From Bacillota bacterium (GTDB lineage: Bacteria; Bacillota_A; Clostridia; Acetivibrionales; DUMB01): 6,595 nt of DNA. The translations under genes and the position numbers were made by a program. The DNA lies in the NCBI GenBank assembly GCA_023621975.1, contig JAMOAC010000522.1:1-6595 (forward strand). Reading direction: 5' to 3'. Of this stretch, positions 1 through 4,697 are shown piece after piece (position 1 is the stretch's first letter; each line of letters starts with the position of its first letter). The notes beneath the pieces are model-generated. The model searched no databases. It saw only the letters and a program-made list of their open reading frames with translations, and was not told where the DNA came from.

Positions 1-61
1 ACAGTTTTATCTTTCGTAAAATTCATTATATTGTTACTTTATCACATTATTACTATAGTAT

Positions 62-89
62 ATTGTACCATTTCATCCACAATTGTCAA
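62..89 (-). promoter_or_regulatory. Leftward sigma-A-type promoter for a gene beyond the left edge
   Basis: Read on the minus strand there is a perfect TTGACA (-35, plus positions 84-89), a 16-base spacer and TACAAT (-10, positions 62-67, five of six consensus bases). It lies downstream of the ytxC stop and points out of the window, so the gene to the left probably has its own promoter. In many Firmicutes ytxC is followed by thrS, often with a T-box leader. Only about 50 bases of the transcript would be visible here, too few to test that. Confidence 0.6.
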
Positions 90-188
90 TATGGAAAAAG
101 TAAAACTTTGTAGTTATTTAGCACAAAATCCAATTTTGTGTAAATACCTGAAGTTTTTTCTGTATGCCTGGATTAAAGTGTTCCCGGA

Positions 189-1103
189 TCATTTTTTGGT
201 CTCGTTTCTTGCAACACTCAGCAGGCATATTTCACAGCCGTTGCACATAAATACCTTATCCGGGAAGACATTCTTGATTGTCTCAAGCAACTCTTTGTTT
301 CTCAACTGCCCTGTACAGTGAATGGTAATTTTTTTAGGAGCAAAAGTTATCAATGAACTGACAAGCAAATCGTCATAATTAATGTCATCTTCCGAAATCT
401 CATTTATGAACTCCTGAATACATTCACTGGTTATCTCCTTTTTCCTCTCATCCAGAAGGATGTATTTGTTGTCAAAGCCCGCAATCACGTGTATGGTATC
501 AAATTTAGGCTCCTGTAAGTCTACGAAGTACCTTAACAGTCTGATGAATTCCTTGTATTCTCTTTCCATGAGGTAATCATCAACAGCTTTGTCTACTACT
601 TCTTCCAGGTCCTTGACGTAGTCTTTCAGCCTGAAATTAACAAAACCGTCAAGTATCAGGCTGTTGGAACTCTCAAAATAGTCTATCAGCTTTCTTACTA
701 TGGTATTTCTTCTGCGGATCTGAAAAAGGCTGTTGAAGAAATTCCTGTCTTCATTCCTGGTAATGTGCAGAGTTTTTTTGAGGATCTCCTTTTTCTCCAA
801 AGAACTAAAATAGCAGTAATTATTATTGATAATCCTTGTTATAAGTTTTTGTTCGTACTGCCTTATTATATAATCCGCAAGTACATTCGCAACCAGAGTC
901 TTCAGCACTTTATATGATTGTGCGGAATTTTGCTTATACAGATTATCATCGCTGATTCTGCAAATTATTGAAGCAGAGCCGCTGGAATTGTCTTCATTTA
1001 TGCTGTAATCTATTTTGTAACTCTTTAACTGTTCCAATGAGTCCAATATCCCCTGCATTGAATCTTCCGTACAGCCATCAATTCCTATACACAGAAACTG
1101 CAT
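189..1103 (-). CDS. ytxC: YtxC-like sporulation protein
   Basis: The product is a soluble protein of about 304 residues with no signal peptide or obvious membrane segment. I recognise it as the clostridial YtxC family, a sporulation-associated protein of unknown biochemical role. The hallmark is the central acidic/aromatic block (about residues 156-197) containing NFRLKDYV, AVDDY and EFIRLLRYFVDLQ. The short N-terminal strand MQFLCIGIDGCTED also fits the family. The C-terminus carries CxxCxxC (CNGCEIC, about residues 287-293), which could bind metal; that is inference. I chose ATG at 1103 because the ribosome site GAAGGG (1115-1120) sits 11 bases before it. The GTG at 1112 that gives a 307-residue product would lie almost on top of that site. 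TTG at 1106 is also possible. A sigma-E-like promoter lies just upstream, and an upstream DUF6873 gene on the same strand ends 150 bases away, so this gene is probably transcribed on its own. Confidence 0.82.
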   Translation of the reverse strand: MQFLCIGIDGCTEDSMQGILDSLEQLKSYKIDYSINEDNSSGSASIICRISDDNLYKQNSAQSYKVLKTLVANVLADYIIRQYEQKLITRIINNNYCYFSSLEKKEILKKTLHITRNEDRNFFNSLFQIRRRNTIVRKLIDYFESSNSLILDGFVNFRLKDYVKDLEEVVDKAVDDYLMEREYKEFIRLLRYFVDLQEPKFDTIHVIAGFDNKYILLDERKKEITSECIQEFINEISEDDINYDDLLVSSLITFAPKKITIHCTGQLRNKELLETIKNVFPDKVFMCNGCEICLLSVARNETKK

Positions 1104-1126
1104 CAACTTCACATCCCTTCACGTGT

Positions 1127-1155
1127 AGTATATGTCTCAGAAATTTGTTGTATGC
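1127..1155 (-). promoter_or_regulatory. Sigma-E-like sporulation promoter of ytxC
   Basis: On the minus strand GCATACA (plus 1149-1155) is followed by exactly 14 bases and then CATATACT (plus 1127-1134). The Bacillus sigma-E consensus is roughly KMATATT, 14-15 bases, CATAYAMT. The -10 element here matches at all eight positions and the -35 at its first five. Initiation would fall near 1120, leaving a leader of only about 17 bases with the ribosome site at its very 5' end. Confidence 0.55.
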
Positions 1156-1187
1156 AGCATATGTATCATGCAAATTGTTCCATGCAG
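1141..1187. repeat. Imperfect 17-bp direct repeat, 30-bp period, upstream of ytxC
   Basis: Plus positions 1141-1157 (AAATTTGTTGTATGCAG) and 1171-1187 (CAAATTGTTCCATGCAG) match at 13 of 17 bases with a 30-base offset. The first copy overlaps the -35 element of the ytxC promoter. It could be a pair of regulator sites or chance in AT-rich DNA. Confidence 0.35.
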
Positions 1188-1262
1188 TTTACCAGGCTGT
1201 TTTTTTTGATTTCTGCTATATTATATGTTTTCCGGAACTCTAAGTTACTACAACAGGCTATT

Positions 1263-2021
1263 TTATTCAAATGTCATCAACGGTATAATTGAACCGATGT
1301 CAATTACAGGTTCGCCGGGCAGGCAAATGACATCAATGCATCTTTTTTGCAGGAATTGAATTATTTTCTCTGACGATTTCAGGTTCAGGATGTCTCCGGT
1401 TAACAGCCATTTTTTTTCGTCAATCAAGCCGCTGCTTCCTCCAATAAACCCGTATTTTACCCCCGGAAGCTTTATTCCCTCTTCCGGCTCAATAAGAAGC
1501 ACGTCAATGCCTTTTTTTTCGGCTGCCCTTGCTATTCCTTTATCTGAAGTAATTATTGAATTGCTGTCCACCACGGAGACTGAACACTTGGTATATCCCT
1601 GATTTACATGGACAAGCTCTGCTCCGCTCAAAGCAAGCTCCCTTGCAAGCACGGGGTCCGTATATTTTAAATTATGAAAAGCTACGTTTCCGACTCTGGC
1701 TACATTGTATGCAATATTAAAGGGATATTTTCCCCCAAGCGGTGTACTGCCGGGAATAAGCTGAAATCCAAGGGCTTCCAGTACCATATTTGTCTTTTTG
1801 CTCACGCCTGGTGCGTGGACAATTCTGTTTCCTCCCAAATGATGGTACATAATATCAGGGTGAAATGATATTGCTTCGTATAGCCCTTCGTATTTTTCAG
1901 TTTTTATAACTCTTATTCCCATATCGGCAAGCCTGTTTTCAAGCATCCGGTTTATGCGCCCGTCCACCAAAGCCACGCTGAGTGGTTTAACGGGAATGTT
2001 CGGATTGTCTACAAATTTCAT
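1263..2021 (-). CDS. DUF6873-type protein, predicted GME fold
   Basis: The product is a 252-residue cytoplasmic protein of the clostridial family I recognise as DUF6873. That family is annotated as having the guanidine-modifying-enzyme (GME) fold of arginine deiminases and dimethylargininases; no substrate is known to me. Visible family-like blocks are HPDIMYHHLGGN (54-65), NQGYTKCSVSVVD (140-152), ITSDKGIARAA (157-167), YGFIGGSSGLI (190-200), LLTGDI (206-211) and CLPGEPVIDIGSIIPL (233-248). Candidate catalytic residues are C146 or C233, with H60/H61 and nearby aspartates, but I cannot assign them. The ATG start is secure: AGGAG (plus 2029-2033) precedes it by 7 bases. The gene stands alone, 150 bases upstream of ytxC and transcribed away from the hairpin region on its other side. 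The family assignment is from memory of its conserved blocks. Confidence 0.68.
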   Translation of the reverse strand: MKFVDNPNIPVKPLSVALVDGRINRMLENRLADMGIRVIKTEKYEGLYEAISFHPDIMYHHLGGNRIVHAPGVSKKTNMVLEALGFQLIPGSTPLGGKYPFNIAYNVARVGNVAFHNLKYTDPVLARELALSGAELVHVNQGYTKCSVSVVDSNSIITSDKGIARAAEKKGIDVLLIEPEEGIKLPGVKYGFIGGSSGLIDEKKWLLTGDILNLKSSEKIIQFLQKRCIDVICLPGEPVIDIGSIIPLMTFE

Positions 2022-2182
2022 GTTTTTTCTCCTGCAAACTATTTTTCAAATTACGGTTAATTGTATGGTTAAAAGCATAATTTAAGTATTATTTGACAGT
2101 ATTATAAAAGTAATGAAAAATGCAAATTATTAGTATAATTTATTAAAAAAGGCAATCACTTTTTTTACTCATTCGTCATATT

Positions 2183-2191
2183 ATTATACCA
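2183..2191 (-). promoter_or_regulatory. Possible extended -10 promoter for the DUF6873 gene
   Basis: On the minus strand TGGTATAAT is a perfect extended -10 (TGn plus TATAAT). No good -35 is visible. It would give a leader of about 155 bases for the DUF6873 gene. Other TATAAT-like boxes lie closer to the gene (for example plus 2101-2106), so the true start is uncertain. Confidence 0.3.
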
Positions 2192-2211
2192 TAGACCAGA
2201 ATTTATTTTCT

Positions 2212-2338
2212 GAAATCCCGCATAACTTCGCTGTTTATATCCATAGCGAGGTTATCAGGACTAACTGCCCGCTGCTGCGACAGCCGGCGGTTATTTAAAT
2301 AGACCGCGCCTTACCATGTAAGGCGCGGATTTGATTTC
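2212..2338 (+). ncRNA. Unrecognised structured RNA with three hairpins
   Basis: Three hairpins follow one another. Hairpin 1 pairs 2222-2232 with 2245-2255 (11 pairs, one U-G) and can extend by G2233-U2244 and U2234-A2243. Hairpin 2 pairs 2262-2269 with 2286-2293 (8 pairs, one U-G), then a C-C mismatch, then 2271-2274 with 2281-2284 around the loop CUGCGA. Hairpin 3 pairs 2304-2313 with 2319-2328 (10 perfect pairs, loop CCAUG). Every non-Watson-Crick pair is G-U if the plus strand is transcribed and would be A-C on the minus strand, which argues for a plus-strand RNA. GAAATC (2212-2217) and GATTTC (2333-2338) could close the whole. It lies 80 bases before the DUF1540-like gene, so it may be its leader or a separate small RNA. 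I do not recognise any known riboswitch core. Its promoter is unclear; the only perfect -35 is TTGACA at 2093-2098. Confidence 0.5.
2304..2337 (+). terminator. Possible intrinsic terminator at the end of the hairpin RNA
   Basis: The 10-pair stem CCGCGCCTTA/TAAGGCGCGG is strong and GC-rich and is followed by ATTTGATTT. The U-run is interrupted, so termination would be weak or conditional. A competing helix between 2213-2218 and 2327-2332 would dissolve its 3' edge. Confidence 0.4.
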
Positions 2339-2416
2339 CCGCCAGATTCCCCTTCCAATTCTTTTTTTAATATTTAAATCATAAATGGGAATAATAATGT
2401 TACAGGAGGTAATTTT

Positions 2417-2572
2417 ATGACAACCATTAATTGTTCATCTAATTGTATTCATCAAAAAGACGGAAAATGTACGCTTGATAATACAATTATAAACTCTATA
2501 TCAATTACCTCGGATTGTGTATATTTTCAGGAAAAACCGCCGATTCAGCAGCAGCAGAATGCTAAAAAGTAA
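2417..2572 (+). CDS. Small four-cysteine protein, DUF1540-like
   Basis: A 51-residue ORF starts at ATG 2417 behind an excellent AGGAGGT (2404-2410) with a 6-base spacer, and ends at TAA 2570-2572. The protein begins MTTINCSSNCIHQKDGKC. Its four cysteines at 6, 10, 18 and 34, with DG before the third and SDCVYF around the fourth, match the pattern I know from DUF1540 proteins of Clostridia. Some databases label such proteins, wrongly I think, as hydroxymyristoyl-ACP dehydratase. The cysteines probably bind a metal; that is inference. The tail is a low-complexity QQQQNAKK. It is cytosolic with no membrane segment. It is the first of four small rightward genes and lies just after a structured RNA that may be its leader. 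No obvious terminator follows it before the DUF378 gene. Confidence 0.85.
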   Translation: MTTINCSSNCIHQKDGKCTLDNTIINSISITSDCVYFQEKPPIQQQQNAKK

Positions 2573-2752
2573 GCATGCATTGAATCGGCTTTCATATAGC
2601 ATTAATTTTGGTCATCAATAACGTATTTTATAAGCTTTTGAGAAAAATATTACAGGGAATATATTGCAAGAATTGTTTTACTTTCAAAAGGGAAAACTAT
2701 ATCAGAATCTGAAGGTGAAAGGAAAGGAGTTGTTACAATAAGGAGAACGCCT

Positions 2753-2962
2753 TTGGACAGGCTTGCGCTGGTACTTGTTATAATAGGTGCACTCAACTGG
2801 CTGCTTGTCGGATTGTTTGAATTTGACCTTGTAGCTAACATATTTGGCAGCCCTACGGCATTTATGAGCAAACTGGTATATATACTGGTAGGTGTGTCAG
2901 GCCTGTACAGCATAAGCTTGTTGTTCAGGGAAAGCGAGCCTGTTAGGGAAGAGCAGCAGTGA
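2753..2962 (+). CDS. DUF378 family small membrane protein
   Basis: The product is a two-helix membrane protein of about 69 residues in the DUF378 (YuzA-like) family, function unknown. The conserved core is LDR-ALVLVIIGALNWLLVGLF (helix 1, about residues 3-22) followed by FDLVANIFG; helix 2 is about 37-58 (SKLVYILVGVSGLYS). The tail is acidic (ESEPVREEQQ) and probably cytosolic. There is no ATG at the front. TTG at 2753 has AGGAG (2741-2745) 7 bases before it. A second site, GGAAAGGAG (2721-2729), sits 8 bases before an in-frame ATA at 2738 that would add RRTPL, residues I expect in homologues. The real start may therefore be the rare ATA. A perfect palindrome follows 12 bases after the stop codon. 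Confidence 0.87.
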   Translation: MDRLALVLVIIGALNWLLVGLFEFDLVANIFGSPTAFMSKLVYILVGVSGLYSISLLFRESEPVREEQQ

Positions 2963-2973
2963 AAATAATAAAA

Positions 2974-2999
2974 TTATGTAACACGTACGTGTTACATAA
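2974..2999. repeat. Perfect 26-bp palindrome
   Basis: TTATGTAACACGT is followed immediately by its exact reverse complement. As DNA it is a symmetric operator-like site similar in style to TetR-family operators. As RNA it would form an 11-pair stem with loop GUAC, but no U-run follows on either strand beyond a few bases, so it is a poor terminator. It lies between the DUF378 stop (2962) and the spore-protein gene (ATG 3092). Confidence 0.8.
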
Positions 3000-3091
3000 A
3001 ATTACCGTTATAAAAAATTATAAAACGACAAATCATAAGAATGCGCTATAAAATTCAAATATAGCGAATAAACCATTAAGGAGGAAATATA

Positions 3092-3274
3092 ATGGCAAAC
3101 AGAAAAAGCAAGACTGCATTTGAAAACATGAAATATGAAATAGCAGCTCAGGTAGGTGTTAATCTGAAGCAGGGTTACAACGGCGATCTGAAAGCATCTG
3201 ATGCCGGTAAGATAGGTGGAAACATCGTAAAGAAGGTATTTGAAAGCTATACCGGTAAGAACTATAATAAATAA
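3092..3274 (+). CDS. Alpha/beta-type small acid-soluble spore protein
   Basis: A 60-residue SASP that would coat and protect DNA in the dormant spore and be degraded at germination. The first family block is FENMKYEIAAQVGV (10-23), which includes the Glu of the usual germination-protease cleavage site (EIA, E16). The second is AGKIGGNIVKKVFESY (38-53), in the DNA-binding helix region. Length and composition (Lys, Asn and Gly rich, no Cys or Trp) are typical, although the segment between the blocks (YNGDLKASD) is less usual. The start is secure: TAAGGAGG (3077-3084) precedes ATG by 7 bases. Expression is expected in the forespore under sigma-G. I could not identify a convincing sigma-G promoter; the nearest is TCATA (3033-3037), 18 bases, then CAAATATA. 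A strong terminator follows. Confidence 0.95.
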   Translation: MANRKSKTAFENMKYEIAAQVGVNLKQGYNGDLKASDAGKIGGNIVKKVFESYTGKNYNK

Positions 3275-3284
3275 TCAATAAAGT

Positions 3285-3322
3285 AAAAAAGGACTGCTCG
3301 CTAATGCGGCAGTCCTTTTTTT
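3285..3322 (+). terminator. Strong rho-independent terminator of the SASP gene
   Basis: GGACTGC (3291-3297) pairs with GCAGTCC (3309-3315). An inner CGC/GCG stem closes a TAAT loop with one bulged T. Seven T residues follow (3316-3322), and six A residues precede the stem, so it could also work weakly on the other strand. Confidence 0.93.
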
Positions 3323-3408
3323 ATGCGGAGTTCACAGTATGCGTTGGCATATGCTTCATGCTTGCGTAATAGATATATTAACAGGAACAATTTCTATAAA
3401 CCGGTATC

Positions 3409-3681
3409 ATGAATATATTGCTGCTTATTGCCATACTTGCATGTTTGATTTTAGCAATAGTATTTTCTCCCGATTTATTTCCCAGATGCTTATGCTGCAA
3501 GTCCATCAAGCCCCGCCCGTTTTTTTATATACATAAAACCGTAAGCATCAGGCTGGGCCGCAGGGCAAACAGGTCAGTATGCATCAAGTGCTGTAAAAAA
3601 TATAACATTAAGACCCTTGAAGATGTTTATACCGTTAACAAGGTAAAGTCAATGGTAGAGTCAAAAGGTACAGGTCTTTAA
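3409..3681 (+). CDS. Hypothetical membrane-anchored protein with two CxxC pairs
   Basis: I do not recognise this 90-residue protein. It has one N-terminal hydrophobic helix (about 2-19, NILLLIAILACLILAIVF), likely a membrane anchor or uncleaved signal. A small basic domain follows with C27xxC30 (CLCC) and C58xxC61 (CIKCC), spaced as in a zinc ribbon or treble-clef fold, separated by the arginine-rich RLGRRANRS. The CxxC pairs probably bind zinc; that is inference. The C-terminal part (63-90) is lysine-rich. The ribosome site is poor: the nearest AGGA (3383-3386) is 22 bases from the ATG, so translation may be weak or the start mis-set. It lies after the SASP terminator and converges on yebC with a 27-base gap. 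The composition and cysteine pairing make a real gene more likely than chance. Confidence 0.65.
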   Translation: MNILLLIAILACLILAIVFSPDLFPRCLCCKSIKPRPFFYIHKTVSIRLGRRANRSVCIKCCKKYNIKTLEDVYTVNKVKSMVESKGTGL

Positions 3682-3688
3682 TATTTTG

Positions 3689-3715
3689 TGAATAAAACCC
3701 CACCTTTTTTATTCA
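3689..3715. terminator. AT-rich hairpin between convergent genes
   Basis: TGAATAAAA (3689-3697) and TTTTATTCA (3707-3715) form a 9-pair stem that overlaps the yebC stop codon. Because it lies between two convergent genes it could serve both strands. It is AT-rich and lacks a clear trailing U-run, so the call is weak. Confidence 0.3.
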
Positions 3716-4440
3716 TCCTGTTCCCAGTTGTGCCATACTTCCTGCACATCATCCATATCTTCCAATGCATCAATGAGCTTTTCCATCTGCTCAATATGCT
3801 TGGGGTCGGTGAGCTTTACAGTAGTCTGGGGTATGGCTTGAATTTCCGCTTCTACAAACTGGTAACCTTTGCTTTCCAAAGCTTCCCTCACAGCAGAAAA
3901 GTTTGCTGTATCCGTAAGAATTTCATAGTATTCATCTTCTACATTGAAGTCCTCGGCACCGGCTTCTATGGCTTCCATCATAAGTTCATCCTCGTCAATC
4001 TTATCGCTCTTTTCTATGACTATGACCCCTTTTCTGTCAAACATAAAGGAAACGCAACCCGTCTGGCCAAGGTTCCCGCCGTTTTTGTCAAAATAATGCC
4101 TTATATCTCCTGCGGTTCTATTGCGATTATCGGTGGTAGCCTCTACTATCACTGCAACCCCGCCGGGCCCGTAACCTTCATAAATCACTTCTTCGTAGTT
4201 AGCCCCGTCTACATCCCCGGCAGCTTTCTTTATGCAACGCATTATATTTTCGCTAGGCATATTTGCAGCTTTTGCTTTGGCAATTGCATCCTTCAGTCTT
4301 GAATTTGACTCCGGGTCGGGACCTCCCTGCTTGACTGCCACAGCCAATTCCCTTCCCAGCTTGGTGAATATTTTTCCTTTCTTGGCATCAGCCTTCTCCT
4401 TTTTGTGCTTGATATTCGCCCATTTTGAATGTCCAGCCAT
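3709..4440 (-). CDS. yebC: YebC/PmpR/TACO1 family protein
   Basis: A full-length 243-residue YebC-family protein. The N-terminus [14 protein letters not shown] is diagnostic, followed by [12 protein letters not shown] (22-33), the loop [14 protein letters not shown] (60-73), [14 protein letters not shown] (87-100), [13 protein letters not shown] (103-115) and the acidic C-terminal region ending [11 protein letters not shown]. Older work treats the family as transcriptional regulators (PmpR). More recent work links bacterial YebC and mitochondrial TACO1 to translation, relieving stalls at proline-rich stretches. All three domains are present and nothing is missing. AGGT/GGAGG (plus 4450-4455) lies about 9 bases before the ATG. 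A TATAAT (plus 4492-4497, minus strand) is a plausible -10, but its -35 is poor. The gene stands alone here, away from the ruvABC neighbours seen in some genomes, and is divergent from the kinase. Confidence 0.97.
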   Translation of the reverse strand: MAGHSKWANIKHKKEKADAKKGKIFTKLGRELAVAVKQGGPDPESNSRLKDAIAKAKAANMPSENIMRCIKKAAGDVDGANYEEVIYEGYGPGGVAVIVEATTDNRNRTAGDIRHYFDKNGGNLGQTGCVSFMFDRKGVIVIEKSDKIDEDELMMEAIEAGAEDFNVEDEYYEILTDTANFSAVREALESKGYQFVEAEIQAIPQTTVKLTDPKHIEQMEKLIDALEDMDDVQEVWHNWEQDE

Positions 4441-4552
4441 TATATAAATACCTCCATTACTTTCAAATTAAAGGCCATATTTCCCTTTTAAATTATAATA
4501 TCAAAACGTGAATTAATAAAGATGCAAATATTATCTAGGTCTTTCCCAATGC

Positions 4553-4589
4553 TAATTACATTCAGGTATTATATATAATTACATCCAGG
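4553..4589. repeat. 14-bp direct repeat upstream of the kinase promoter
   Basis: TAATTACATTCAGG (4553-4566) and TAATTACATCCAGG (4576-4589) match at 13 of 14 bases with a 23-base offset, about two helical turns. The second copy ends 7 bases before the -35 element of the kinase promoter, the usual place for an activator to bind. Confidence 0.6.
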
Positions 4590-4596
4590 AAATATA

Positions 4597-4625
4597 TTTA
4601 CACTTATGGTAAATTTATGTAAAAT
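4597..4625 (+). promoter_or_regulatory. Sigma-A-type promoter of the histidine kinase
   Basis: TTTACA (4597-4602), 17 bases, TAAAAT (4620-4625). Each element matches consensus at five of six bases and the spacing is ideal. Initiation near 4632 leaves a leader of about 65 bases before the GTG start. Confidence 0.65.
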
Positions 4626-4636
4626 TTATTTTACCA
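4607..4636. repeat. Inverted repeat TGGTAAA/TTTACCA spanning the kinase -10 box
   Basis: TGGTAAA (4607-4613) and TTTACCA (4630-4636) form a symmetric pair centred on the start of the -10 element. A third TGGTAA lies at 4669-4674, making a second inverted pair (TTACCAAA 4631-4638 with TTTGGTAA 4667-4674). The placement suggests a repressor or autoregulatory site; that is inference. Confidence 0.5.
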
Positions 4637-4697
4637 AACAAATGTTATGTTATATTCTATGATAATTTTGGTAATCATTATGATAGGGTGATGTCCA

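Larger units (their letters stand above)
2022..2416. other. 395-base divergent intergenic region
   Basis: This gap separates a leftward gene from a rightward one and contains no supportable ORF. Its left part (2040-2200) is very AT-rich. It holds a perfect TTGACA at 2093-2098 with a poor AAAAAT -10 (2116-2121, 17-base spacer) on the plus strand, and several TATAAT-like boxes on both strands. Its middle (2212-2338) is locally GC-rich and folds into three consecutive hairpins. Its right part (2341-2403) is AT-rich with no clear promoter. Confidence 0.7.

Noticed and set aside
121..141. Inverted repeat CACAAAAT/ATTTTGTG downstream of ytxC as a terminator
   Set aside because: The stem is AT-rich with a 3-base loop and no U-run follows on the minus strand, so I could not support it as a terminator.
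1184..1208. Plus-strand CAG...CTG followed by eight T as a terminator
   Set aside because: Only three pairs form the stem, and there is no plus-strand gene upstream to terminate.
968..1243. 91-codon plus-strand ORF running over the ytxC start
   Set aside because: It overlaps the ytxC coding sequence and promoter, has cysteine-rich random composition and no ribosome site; it is a shadow.
2094..2121. TTGACA with AAAAAT at 17 bases as the promoter of the structured RNA
   Set aside because: The -35 is perfect but the -10 matches only four of six in an A-rich tract, so I mention it in the gap note and do not call it.
2145..2165. AAAAAAG/CTTTTTT hairpin before the structured RNA
   Set aside because: The pairing is almost all A-T and lies in AT-rich DNA; it is too weak to call a terminator for either strand.
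2650..2913. 87-codon minus-strand ORF opposite the DUF378 gene
   Set aside because: It is antisense to a recognised gene, has serine/threonine-rich composition typical of shadows, and resembles no family.
3033..3063. Sigma-G promoter of the SASP gene (TCATA, 18 bases, CAAATATA)
   Set aside because: The spacing fits but the -10 does not match CATNNTA cleanly; expected biologically, not proven by this sequence.
3339..3536. 65-codon ORF in another frame overlapping the 90-residue membrane protein
   Set aside because: No ribosome site, and the overlapping frame has a far more protein-like pattern (hydrophobic helix, paired CxxC).
3688..4302. 204-codon plus-strand ORF opposite yebC
   Set aside because: It is long but lies entirely antisense to a clearly conserved gene and has the phenylalanine/isoleucine/cysteine bias of an antisense frame.
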